Notes under the pieces: generated by a model
Told to the model about the DNA's origin: nothing
Seen by the model: the letters and a program-made list of their open reading frames with translations, nothing else
Databases searched by the model: none
NCBI GenBank assembly: GCA_900554465.1
Contig: USHF01000047.1
Location: 1-9,267 of the forward strand
Length of the DNA: 9,267 nt
DNA from: an uncultured Collinsella sp.
GTDB lineage: Bacteria > Actinomycetota > Coriobacteriia > Coriobacteriales > Coriobacteriaceae
Direction: 5' to 3'
Shown: one piece after another, positions 1 through 6,597 of the stretch
How positions within the stretch are numbered: the stretch's first letter is position 1
How the letters are laid out: each line of letters starts with the position of its first letter
Position numbers and translations under genes: made by a program

Positions 1-10
1 TAAGAGACAG
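1..10. other. Remnant of Nextera/Tn5 mosaic-end adapter
   Basis: The first ten bases, TAAGAGACAG, equal the last ten bases of the 19-bp Tn5 mosaic end used in Nextera libraries. The other end of the window carries the matching adapter in the opposite direction, so this is library adapter, not genome. It also places a false in-frame TAA at 1-3 in front of the truncated DXS-like gene. Confidence 0.9.
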
Positions 11-1716
11 AGACCCGCCACGCCATCCTCGAAAGCTCCGCCGCCGTCGGCGGGCACGTTGCCCCCAACCTGGGCGTCGTTGAGCTTACGGTTGCGCTCC
101 ATCGCGTGTTTAACTCCCCCATCGACAAGATTGTCTTTGATGTTTCGCACCAGACCTACGCCCACAAGGCGCTGACTGGGCGCGCGTACACTTATATCGA
201 CCCGGCACGCTACGGCGAGGCCTCTGGTTTTGCCAATCCTGACGAGTCCGAGCACGACCTGTTCGCCATGGGCCACACCTCCACGTCGGTGAGCCTGGGC
301 TGCGGCTTGGCGCACGCTCGTGACCTGGCGGGCGATGCGTACAACGTCATCACCATCATTGGCGACGGTTCGCTTTCGGGCGGTCTGGCGTTTGAGGGCT
401 TTAACAATGCCGCCGAGCTCGACAGCAACCTGATCATCATCGTCAACGATAACGACCAGTCCATCGCCGAAAACCACGGTGGCCTGTATCGCAATCTGGC
501 CGAGCTACGCGCCAGCAACGGCACCTGTGAGCGCAACGTTTTCCGCGCGATGGGGCTCGACTACTGCTATCTGGACACCGGCAACGATGTGTTGGCCCTG
601 GTCGACACGCTGCAGGAGCTGCGCGATATCGATCATCCCATCGTGCTGCACGTCTCCACCGCAAAGGGCAAGGGCTTTGAGCCAGCCCAGAGCGACCCCG
701 AGCGCTGGCATCATGTGGGTCCGTTTGACATGGCGACTGGGCGCAAGCTCTGCCCGGGCCATCCGAGCGAGCCTGCGCCGCGCACCTATGCCGACATTAC
801 GGGCGAGGCGCTCAGCGCCGCCATCGAGCACGATCCGCAGGTCGTGGGCATCACGGCCGCCACGCCCTACATCATGGGCTTTACACCCGAGCTTCGCGCC
901 GCCGCCGGCAAACAGTTCGTCGATGTGGGCATTGCCGAGGAGCACGCCGTGACCTTTGCCACCGCGCTTGCGCGCTCGGGTGCCAAGCCAGTCTTTGGTG
1001 TGTACGGCACGTTTTTGCAGCGCGCCTACGACGAGCTGTGGCACGACCTGTGCCTCAACGATGTCCCCGCAACCATCCTGGTGTTTGGCGCATCGATCTT
1101 TGGCACCACATCCGAGACGCATCTTTCGTTCTTTGATATTTCTATGCTGGGCGCTCTCCCCAATATGCGTTACCTGGCGCCTTCCTGCATGGAGGAATAC
1201 CTATCCATGCTGAGCTGGTCGCTCGACCACCGCGAGCATCCCGTGGCGATTCGCGTGCCGGGCAATGGCTTGGTAAGCCGCCCCGATCTTGCGCCTGCCG
1301 AGGACGCCGATTACGGCGCCGTTCGTTACAACGTGGTGTACCAGGGTCGCGACGTGGCCGTGCTCGCGCTTGGCGATTTCTTTGAGCTGGGCGAGCGCGT
1401 GGCAAACCGTCTGACTGCCGAGTACGGCATCGAGGCCACGCTCGTCAACCCGCGCTATGCAACCGAGCTCGACCGCGAGTTCCTCGACAGCCTTGCCGCC
1501 AAGCATCGCGTTGTCGTCACCCTCGAAGACGGCATCTTGGACGGCGGCTGGGGCGAGCGCGTCGCGTGCTACTTGGCCTGCACGCCCGTGCGCACGCGCA
1601 CCTTTGGCATCGCCAAGGGCTTCCCCGACCGCTACGACCCCAACGAGTTGCTCGCTCAGAACGGCATGACGGCCGAGAACATGGCCGCCGAAGCCGTTAG
1701 GCTACTTAACGAGTAA
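11..1716 (+). CDS. DXS-like thiamine-diphosphate enzyme (short 1-deoxy-D-xylulose-5-phosphate synthase family), 5' partial
   Basis: The reading frame is open from the first genomic base (first complete codon at 13) to TAA at 1714-1716, giving 567 visible residues. The N-terminus is missing, probably about 15-35 residues. Homology to DXS clearly runs upstream of the GTG at 106 (GGHVAPNLGVVELTVALH), so that GTG is an internal valine codon, not the start. DXS condenses pyruvate and glyceraldehyde-3-phosphate to DXP, feeding isoprenoid, thiamine and pyridoxal synthesis. Visible family features are the ThDP motif GDGSLSGG followed by NDND, the SHQTYAHK histidine loop, the WHHVGPFD histidine, and the catalytic glutamate in VGIAEEHAVTFA, followed by a transketolase C-terminal domain. 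Two things differ from classical DXS of about 620 residues. The segment between the ThDP motif and the second half is much shorter (SIAENHGGLYRNL runs almost straight into GLDYCYLDTGND). The DRAG..GADG.TH phosphate-binding stretch reads GASIFGTTSETH, losing the equivalents of E. coli Arg420 and Asp427. It resembles the short DXS-like group found in lactobacilli, enterococci and clostridia (about 580 residues, from memory), so the substrate is less certain than the family. Confidence 0.88.
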
Positions 1717-1754
1717 AAAACCTCCGCAAGGGAAGCACCCCTGCGGAGGTTTTT
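1716..1754. terminator. Symmetrical rho-independent terminator after the DXS-like gene
   Basis: CCTCCGCA at 1721-1728 pairs with TGCGGAGG at 1742-1749, and an inner GGG/CCC (1730-1732 with 1738-1740) extends the stem over a five-base loop. An A-run lies on the left (1715-1720) and a T-run on the right (1750-1754). The hairpin begins directly at the stop codon and could stop transcription from either side. Confidence 0.9.
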
Positions 1755-1770
1755 ATTTTCGCGGCGCGAT

Positions 1771-1990
1771 TATCTCAATCTGTAACATCTAGGGCCCGAA
1801 TTCCCGTCTAACTGTTACAGATCTAGACAAACCGTCTTTGCCCCTGACCTTTGTCTCAATCTGTAACAGAAAGGGAGCTTTTGTCCGCCTAACTGTTACA
1901 GATCGAGACATTCGAATCCCCCTAAGGAGATGATCTCGATCTGTAACAGTTACTCGGCAAAAATGGCTGCAGATGTTACAGATCGAGACA
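1771..1990. repeat. Array of three inverted-repeat units, period about 80 bp
   Basis: Six copies of a 17-bp arm, consensus TGTCTCGATCTGTAACA, alternate in orientation. Unit 1 has arms at 1771-1787 and 1813-1829, unit 2 at 1852-1868 and 1894-1910, and unit 3 at 1932-1948 and 1974-1990. The spacer inside every unit is exactly 25 nt and the gaps between units are 21-22 nt, so arm centres fall about every 39-42 bp. The core ATCTGTAACA is perfect in all six arms. Unit 3 has the best stem (15 contiguous pairs), unit 2 has one mismatch and unit 1 three. The inner spacers of units 1 and 2 share AGGG, CCG and a terminal CTAAC. The spacer of unit 3 resembles that of unit 1 only as its reverse complement (about 15 of 25 by eye), so unit 3 appears to be inserted in the opposite direction. 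Function is unknown: it could be a multi-site operator, a palindromic RNA element, or a non-autonomous mobile repeat. Confidence 0.88.
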
Positions 1991-2025
1991 AAACAGCAAG
2001 GCATGCCGCTGCATCGGCCAGAACC

Positions 2026-2053
2026 ACCACAAAGGTGCCTGTCCCTTTTTGGT
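2026..2053. repeat. REP-like hairpin containing AAAGGTGCCTGTCCCTTT
   Basis: ACCACAAAGG at 2026-2035 and CCTTTTTGGT at 2044-2053 form a ten-position inverted repeat with one mismatch around the 8-nt loop TGCCTGTC. From memory, the core CACAAAGGTGCCTGTCCC recurs in intergenic regions of Collinsella and other gut bacteria, which suggests a dispersed REP-type element. It has no separate T-run outside the stem, so a terminator role is less likely. Confidence 0.5.
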
Positions 2054-2099
2054 AGGTTGAATAACCCATAAGGTAAGTATGTTTCTGAGTTATTTCGTG

Positions 2100-2130
2100 T
2101 TGACCCATTTGAGCGCGATAGGGTATAACT
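2100..2130 (+). promoter_or_regulatory. Probable sigma-A-type promoter for the amino acid ABC transporter operon
   Basis: TTGACC at 2100-2105 and TATAAC at 2124-2129 are separated by 18 bp, close to the housekeeping consensus. Transcription would start near 2136, giving a leader of about 37 nt that is too short for a riboswitch. The binding-protein gene follows with an AAAGGTG ribosome site at 2159-2165, seven bases before its ATG. Confidence 0.7.
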
Positions 2131-2172
2131 CTACTCAACCGCTAGGGATTTTATTGAGAAAGGTGTTCTACC

Positions 2173-3168
2173 ATGAGCAAGAACCTCTCCCAGCAGGTCG
2201 TTCTCGACCGCCGCGGCTTCGTCGCCGCCACCTTCGCAACCGTCGCCGGCCTTGGTCTTGCCGGCTGCTCCGACACCAGCGCCGAGGCCGACAAGGGTTC
2301 CGCCGCCGGCTCTTCCAAGAGCTCCGAAGATGCCGAGGCTTCCACCACGCTCGACGCTAAGGCATTCGACAAGCTCGTCGACAACGGCCCCAAGGCCGAT
2401 GACGATGCCATCGCCGCCAGCACCTGGGCCACGGCCGTCAAGGACGCCGGTGTCTTTAAGATCGGTGGCGTTCAGACCTCCACGCTCTTCTCCCTCCTCA
2501 ACGAGAAAGACGGTCAGACCCGCGGCTTCGACGCCGGTATCGCACAGCTTCTGTCCAACTACATTCTGGGCGAGAACAAGGTCGAGATCACCCAGGTGAC
2601 CTCGGACACGCGCGAGTCCGTCCTGCAGAACGGCCAGGTCGACGCCGTCTTTGCCACCTACACCATCACTGACGAGCGCAAGAAGCTCGTCTCCTTTGCC
2701 GGCCCCTACTACTACACCCAGCAGGCCATCCTGGTGCTCGCCGACAACGACGACATCAAGAGCGTCGACGACCTGGCCGACAAGAACGTCGCCGTCCAGT
2801 CCGGCTCCAACGGCCCCGCCATCCTGGAGGAGTTCGCTCCCAAGGCCAGCCAGCAGGAGTTCAAGACCGACGAGGAGGCCCGCCAGGCACTCCAGCAGGG
2901 TCGCGTTGACGCCTACGTCATCGACAACAACATGCAGCAGAGCGCCCTGGTCCGCGAGCCCGGTAAGTATAAGATCGCCGGGAAGCCCTTCGGCAGCAAG
3001 GAGCCCTATGGTATCGGCCTGCCGCTCGATTCCGACGGCGTCGCCTTTGTCAACGACTTCCTTAAGAAGATCGAGGACGACGGCACCTGGACCGAGCTGT
3101 GGCAGATCTGCATCGGTGACCGCACGGGCGACACCAATGTTCCCGAGCTGCCCGAGATCGGCGCCTAG
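2173..3168 (+). CDS. Amino acid ABC transporter substrate-binding lipoprotein (glutamate/glutamine type)
   Basis: This 331-residue protein belongs to the family 3 extracellular solute-binding proteins (SBP_bac_3). It is the external receptor of the importer encoded directly downstream. The N-terminus has a twin-arginine-like DRRGFVAA (residues 12-19), a hydrophobic stretch and the lipobox LAGC with lipidated Cys32, so it is probably a membrane-anchored lipoprotein, perhaps exported folded by Tat. A Ser/Ala/Asp/Glu-rich linker (about 33-60) tethers the domain. The binding domain starts near GVFKIGGVQTS (93-103). It contains GFDAGIAQLL, Arg147 (expected to bind the substrate carboxylate), TYTITDERKKLVSFAGPYY (162-180) and Asp251 in VIDNN (expected to bind the amino group). 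The ATG at 2173 has a good ribosome site (AAAGGTG) and gives a proper signal peptide. The operon order and C-terminal style recall GluB of corynebacteria, but the exact substrate cannot be read from the sequence. Confidence 0.9.
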   Translation: MSKNLSQQVVLDRRGFVAATFATVAGLGLAGCSDTSAEADKGSAAGSSKSSEDAEASTTLDAKAFDKLVDNGPKADDDAIAASTWATAVKDAGVFKIGGVQTSTLFSLLNEKDGQTRGFDAGIAQLLSNYILGENKVEITQVTSDTRESVLQNGQVDAVFATYTITDERKKLVSFAGPYYYTQQAILVLADNDDIKSVDDLADKNVAVQSGSNGPAILEEFAPKASQQEFKTDEEARQALQQGRVDAYVIDNNMQQSALVREPGKYKIAGKPFGSKEPYGIGLPLDSDGVAFVNDFLKKIEDDGTWTELWQICIGDRTGDTNVPELPEIGA

Positions 3169-3181
3169 GCAACACGCCTAG
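3165..3181 (+). other. Small hairpin over the stop codon of the binding-protein gene
   Basis: CTAGGC at 3165-3170 and GCCTAG at 3176-3181 form a perfect 6-bp stem with loop AACAC, overlapping the TAG stop. It may protect the 3' end of the upstream message, or it may be chance. Confidence 0.4.
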
Positions 3182-3256
3182 TAACGGCCGCAACGAAACC
3201 ATACGGAAACGCACGGTGCGCTTTATTGCGCTAAACTGTTTCTTCACTGAGTTGTC

Positions 3257-3290
3257 GGGGCTTCCGTACACACGGGAGCCCCTTTCCTTA
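3257..3290 (+). terminator. Intra-operon attenuator-like terminator
   Basis: GGGGCTTCCGT at 3257-3267 pairs with ACGGGAGCCCC at 3272-3282 (eleven pairs, one G-U, loop ACAC) and is followed by TTTCCTTA. It lies in the 138-bp gap between the binding-protein gene and the first permease gene. With no clear second promoter in the gap, partial read-through is the simplest reading. This would give more binding protein than membrane components, a common pattern in such importers. Confidence 0.7.
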
Positions 3291-3306
3291 TCGGCGGGAG
3301 GTCCGC

Positions 3307-3966
3307 ATGAGTCTCTCCGAGCTCTGGTCGCTCTATGGCCAGAACTACATTGACGCGCTGCTAGCAACCTGGGGCATGACGCTTGAGTCGTTTGCCATCG
3401 CCATGGTGTTGGCCGTCGCCGTCACCGTGATGCGCGTGTCGCCGCTCAAGCCGCTGCGCGTCTTTGGCGACCTGTATGTCCAGGTCTTCCGTAACATCCC
3501 CGGCATCGCGCTGCTCATTATCGTCGTCTACGCGCTGCCGCCGCTCAAGGTCGTCCTGCCCTACCGCACCTGCGTCATCGTCGCCACAGTGCTCTTGGGT
3601 TCTGCCTTTGGCTCCGAGAACTTTATGAGCGGCATCAACACCGTCGGTGTCGGCCAGGTGGAAGCCGCCCGCTCGCTGGGCATGAGCTTCAGCCGTATCC
3701 TCGCCAAGATCGTGATTCCGCAGGCGCTGCGCTCGAGCGTGCTGCCCATGACCAACCTCTTTATCGCCGTCATGCTCACCACCGCGCTCGGCAGTCAGGT
3801 GCCGCTGAAACCGCAGGAGCTCACCGGCGTGGTGAGCTACATCAACACGCGCTCGCTCGGCGGCGTCGCCGCGTTCTTTATCTCGGCGCTCGGCTACCTG
3901 GGCACAGCCTTTGTGGTGAGCCACATTGGCAACTATATCGATAAGAAGGTGAGGATCCTCCGATGA
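3307..3966 (+). CDS. Amino acid ABC transporter permease 1 (HisM/GluC-like)
   Basis: A 219-residue inner-membrane protein of the polar amino acid permease family (BPD_transp_1), about the usual length of 210-230. Hydrophobic segments lie near residues 20-43, 64-83, 88-103, 145-162 and 185-205, consistent with five membrane spans. The cytoplasmic EAA loop that docks on the ATPase is visible as VEAARSLGMSFSRILAKIVIPQAL (118-141). The ATG at 3307 follows a strong GGGAGG (3296-3301). Its last codons overlap the start of the second permease as ATGA (3963-3966), showing translational coupling; the two permeases presumably form a heterodimer. The stretch after the EAA loop (MTNLFIAVMLTTALGSQVPLKPQEL) departs from the usual K.TSL pattern, so the substrate path may differ from its partner. 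Confidence 0.9.
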   Translation: MSLSELWSLYGQNYIDALLATWGMTLESFAIAMVLAVAVTVMRVSPLKPLRVFGDLYVQVFRNIPGIALLIIVVYALPPLKVVLPYRTCVIVATVLLGSAFGSENFMSGINTVGVGQVEAARSLGMSFSRILAKIVIPQALRSSVLPMTNLFIAVMLTTALGSQVPLKPQELTGVVSYINTRSLGGVAAFFISALGYLGTAFVVSHIGNYIDKKVRILR

Positions 3967-4796
3967 GCAAGCACTCCACCTCCGCGCTCACCATGCGCGA
4001 TGCGCTCTACGAGGCTCCCGGCCCCAAGATGCGCGCCAAGATTCGCGTCGGCACCGCCATCTCACTTGTTGCCGTGGTCGCGCTCATCGCTCTGGTACTG
4101 CAGCGCTTTTATGTGACCGGCCAGCTTTCGGTTCACTATTGGTATTTCTTTACGCACCTCACCACCTGGAAGTTCTTGCTTGCCGGCTTTGAAGGCACCG
4201 TTAAAGTCGCACTTACCGCCGGCGCCATCGCGCTGGTACTGGGTCTGGCCCTCATGCTCGGCCGCACCAGCGACATCAAGCCGCTGCAGCTGGTCTGCCG
4301 CGTGCTCACCGATTTCTTCCGTGGCGTGCCGAGCCTACTGTTCATCTACTTCTTCTTTTTGGTGCTGCCCCAGTACAAGATCGCGCTGCCGTCGTTTTGG
4401 ATGCTCACGCTTCCCGTCGCGCTCGCTGCAGCCGGTGTGCTTGCCGAGATCTTCCGCGCCGGCGTCAATGCCGTGCCGCGCGGCCAGGTCGAGGCCGCCC
4501 AGGCGCTCGGTCTCGCCAAAGCTAAAATCACCTTTAAAATCGTGCTGCCGCAGGCGATTCGCTTTATCATTCCGTCGTTGATTTCGCAGCTCGTGGTCGT
4601 CGTCAAAGACACCACCGTCGCCTACGTGGTGAGCTACCCCGACCTCATGCAAAACGCCCGCGTACTCATTACCAACTACGACGCCCTCGTGTCGGTCTAT
4701 CTGGTGATCGCGGTCATCTACATCCTCATCAACGTTGCAATCAACAAGGCCGCCGTCTACGTTTCGCACAAGACCGGCGCGACCATCATCCGCTAA
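3963..4796 (+). CDS. Amino acid ABC transporter permease 2 (HisM/GluD-like)
   Basis: The second membrane subunit has 277 residues. It begins with a cytoplasmic tail of about 28 residues, a first membrane span at 29-47, and a TTWKFLLAGFEGTVKVAL entry typical of family permeases. Further spans follow near 78-99, 121-136, 146-162, 203-222 and 243-262. The EAA loop is VEAAQALGLAKAKITFKIVLPQAI (176-199), followed by the family-typical KDTTVAYVVSYPDLM. The ATG at 3963 overlaps the preceding stop (ATGA) and has AAGGTGAGG at 3946-3954 inside the upstream gene, 8 bases away. A later ATG (codon 11) is possible but lacks an equally placed ribosome site. The longer N-terminus compared with permease 1 is like GluD of corynebacteria. 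Confidence 0.9.
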   Translation: MSKHSTSALTMRDALYEAPGPKMRAKIRVGTAISLVAVVALIALVLQRFYVTGQLSVHYWYFFTHLTTWKFLLAGFEGTVKVALTAGAIALVLGLALMLGRTSDIKPLQLVCRVLTDFFRGVPSLLFIYFFFLVLPQYKIALPSFWMLTLPVALAAAGVLAEIFRAGVNAVPRGQVEAAQALGLAKAKITFKIVLPQAIRFIIPSLISQLVVVVKDTTVAYVVSYPDLMQNARVLITNYDALVSVYLVIAVIYILINVAINKAAVYVSHKTGATIIR

Positions 4797-4832
4797 CGAT
4801 TTATCACTTCGAGTCATAAGGAGCCGAGCACC

Positions 4833-5597
4833 ATGGCACAGAGCACTTCTTCCACCGGCAATCAGCCGCTGATCGAGCTCAGGCACGTCGATAAGCACTA
4901 TGGCGACCTGCACGTCCTCAACGACATCAATCTCTCGGTCGACCGCGGCGAGGTCGTCGTGGTGATTGGTCCCTCGGGCTCGGGCAAGTCGACCATGTGC
5001 CGAACCATCAACCGTCTGGAAACCATCGACTCGGGCGAGATCCTCATCGAGGGCGAGCCTCTGCCGCAGGAAGGCAAGGACCTTGCCCGCATGCGCGCCG
5101 AGCTGGGCATGGTGTTTCAGCAGTTCAACCTGTTCGCACATATGACCGTACTGCAAAACGTCATGCTGGGACCGGTCGATGTGCTGGGCGTCTCCAAGGA
5201 CGAGGCCCGCGAGCGCGCCATGGACCTGCTGGGCCGCGTGGGTGTTGCCGAGCAGGCCGATAAGGTGCCTGCACAGCTCTCGGGCGGCCAGCAGCAGCGC
5301 GTCGCCATCGCCCGCTCGCTCGCCATGCAGCCCAAGGCCATGCTCTTCGACGAGCCCACGAGCGCCCTTGACCCCGAGATGATCAATGAGGTGCTCGAGG
5401 TCATGGTTCGCCTGGCCCAGCAGGGTATGACGATGATCGTCATCACCCACGAGATGAACTTTGCCCGCCGCGTAGCCGACCGCGTCGTGTTTATGGCCGA
5501 CGGCCAAATCGTGGAAACCGGCACGCCCGACGAGTTCTTCGACCATCCCCAGACCAAGCGCGCCCAGGACTTCCTCAACTCCATCAAGGGCCACTAG
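4833..5597 (+). CDS. Amino acid ABC transporter ATP-binding protein (GlnQ/GluA-like)
   Basis: A 254-residue cytoplasmic ATPase that powers the importer. All nucleotide-site motifs are intact: Walker A GPSGSGKST (46-54), Q-loop VFQQFNLF (94-101), signature LSGGQQQR (149-156), Walker B MLFDEP (170-175), D-loop SALD (177-180) and H-loop His206 in VITHEM. PEMINEVLEVM after the D-loop and the short C-terminus without a regulatory domain are typical of polar amino acid importers (GlnQ, GluA, HisP). The gene starts 36 bp after permease 2 with AAGGAG (4818-4823) nine bases before the ATG. A leading tail of about 12 residues (MAQSTSSTGNQP) precedes the conserved start of the domain. Confidence 0.95.
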   Translation: MAQSTSSTGNQPLIELRHVDKHYGDLHVLNDINLSVDRGEVVVVIGPSGSGKSTMCRTINRLETIDSGEILIEGEPLPQEGKDLARMRAELGMVFQQFNLFAHMTVLQNVMLGPVDVLGVSKDEARERAMDLLGRVGVAEQADKVPAQLSGGQQQRVAIARSLAMQPKAMLFDEPTSALDPEMINEVLEVMVRLAQQGMTMIVITHEMNFARRVADRVVFMADGQIVETGTPDEFFDHPQTKRAQDFLNSIKGH

Positions 5598-5684
5598 CCC
5601 CATTGCCACGCGGGCAAATTCATCTGGAGCACCTGTCCCGCGCCGCCCCTGTGCCATGTCCACCCGGATTCGAAAGCCACACCC

Positions 5685-6494
5685 ATGATCGGAACACACA
5701 CCTCATCGTCCTACACTCCGCACGTCGACGTCGATCCCGCCGACCGCCCGCTCATCCTGGTCGCACCACGCTGGGAAGAGGCAAAGCCGTTTTTAAGCGA
5801 GACGCTCTCCCCCAACGAGGAAATCGCAAGCGTCTTTGTCGATGCCATCCTTGCCGCCGGCGGCCTGCCGCTGCAGATGTCCATCACCGAGGACATTGAG
5901 GTCATCCGTCATTACGTCGATATCGCCGACGGCATCGCCATTCCCGGCGGCCCCGATGTCAATCCCAAACGTTGGGGCGATGATCGACTCTACGACCCCA
6001 CCCTCTGTTGCGAGATCCGCGATAGCTTTGAGTTTAAGCTGGTCGGCGAGGTGCTCCGCGCCAAAAAGCCGCTCTTTACCACCTGCCGCGGCACGCAGTT
6101 GCTCAATGTCGCCACTGGCGGCACCCTGTGCATGGACGTGCCGAGCCTGGGCGCTCGCGAGGGCCGCACGCAGTGGCGCCATACCCACGTGCTCAACGAC
6201 CCCGTGCATCCCGTCGAGGTCGTGCCGGGCTCGCTGCTGGAGCGCGCGCTTGGCGGGCACAGGCTGATCCAGACCAACTCGGCACATCACTGTTGCGTCG
6301 ACCGTCTGGGTAAGAGCACGCGCTTGGTCGCCAAGGCAACTGACGGCGTTCCCGAGTGCATCGAGGTCGAAGGCCAGCCATTCTGCTTGGGCGTGCAATG
6401 GCACCCCGAATACACCTGGCAGACGCTTGAGACCGACTTTAACCTGTGGAAGTCGTTTGTCGAAGCAGCGGCCAAGGTAAAGCAGGCCCGTTAG
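5685..6494 (+). CDS. Peptidase C26 / gamma-glutamyl hydrolase-like class I glutamine amidotransferase
   Basis: A 269-residue protein of the PuuD/peptidase C26 family, whose members hydrolyse gamma-glutamyl bonds, for example gamma-glutamyl-GABA in putrescine breakdown. The catalytic triad is visible: nucleophile Cys134 in TTCRGTQLLNVATGG, and His240 with Glu242 in VQWHPE. IPGGPDVNP (87-94), a family hallmark, and NSAHH (198-202) are also present. It begins 87 bp after the ATPase gene on the same strand with no terminator between, so it is probably the last gene of the importer operon. That fits with uptake of glutamate-type or gamma-glutamyl compounds. The ATG at 5685 has no convincing ribosome site. 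No in-frame ATG, GTG or TTG lies just upstream, and family similarity only starts near residue 21 (RPLILVAPRW), so the true start may be weakly translated or coupled. The natural substrate is not determined. Confidence 0.88.
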   Translation: MIGTHTSSSYTPHVDVDPADRPLILVAPRWEEAKPFLSETLSPNEEIASVFVDAILAAGGLPLQMSITEDIEVIRHYVDIADGIAIPGGPDVNPKRWGDDRLYDPTLCCEIRDSFEFKLVGEVLRAKKPLFTTCRGTQLLNVATGGTLCMDVPSLGAREGRTQWRHTHVLNDPVHPVEVVPGSLLERALGGHRLIQTNSAHHCCVDRLGKSTRLVAKATDGVPECIEVEGQPFCLGVQWHPEYTWQTLETDFNLWKSFVEAAAKVKQAR

Positions 6495-6517
6495 TTCACG
6501 GACGGCACAACAGATGA

Positions 6518-6558
6518 GGGCGCCCCGCCGGCCACATGGTCCGACGGGGCGCCCTTTT
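6518..6558 (+). terminator. Strong rho-independent terminator between convergent operons
   Basis: GGGCGCCCCG (6518-6527) pairs perfectly with CGGGGCGCCC (6545-6554). An inner CGG/CCG extends the stem after one mismatch, and TTTT follows at 6555-6558. It ends the importer operon. The leftward operon has no clear terminator of its own and may use the same hairpin, although the tract on that side (TCATCTGTT) is a poor T-run. Confidence 0.9.
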
Positions 6559-6597
6559 GCCTGTACGTGGCCGGCACACACCAAAGCTCGGAAGCTC

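Larger units (their letters stand above)
1755..2172. other. Gene-free region of 418 bp with repeat array, REP-like hairpin and promoter
   Basis: No convincing gene lies here. The region holds the three-unit inverted-repeat array (1771-1990), a small REP-like hairpin (2026-2053) and the promoter and ribosome site of the amino acid binding protein (2100-2172). Its base composition is visibly more AT-rich than the flanking genes. Short frames on both strands cross the repeats but have no ribosome site, and they translate the repeats into repeated peptides. Confidence 0.8.

Noticed and set aside
106..1716. GTG at 106 as the start of the DXS-like gene
   Set aside because: Clear family similarity continues upstream to the adapter junction, so the gene is 5'-truncated and this GTG is an internal valine.
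1771..1990. CRISPR array
   Set aside because: The repeats alternate in orientation, spacers inside units are partly similar to each other, there are only six short arms, and no cas genes are present.
1789..2004. Minus-strand frame of 71 codons across the repeat array
   Set aside because: Its peptide repeats SRSVTVRR simply because it translates the repeats; the period changes from 81 to 80 bp, and there is no ribosome site or recognisable domain.
2131..2172. Riboswitch or T-box in the importer leader
   Set aside because: The predicted leader is only about 37 nt and shows no T-box or riboswitch core.
4335..5699. 454-codon open frame on the minus strand
   Set aside because: It lies antisense to the ATPase and permease genes, whose motifs are intact; its His/Asp/Gly-rich composition is what an antisense frame of GC-rich genes produces, and no family is recognisable.
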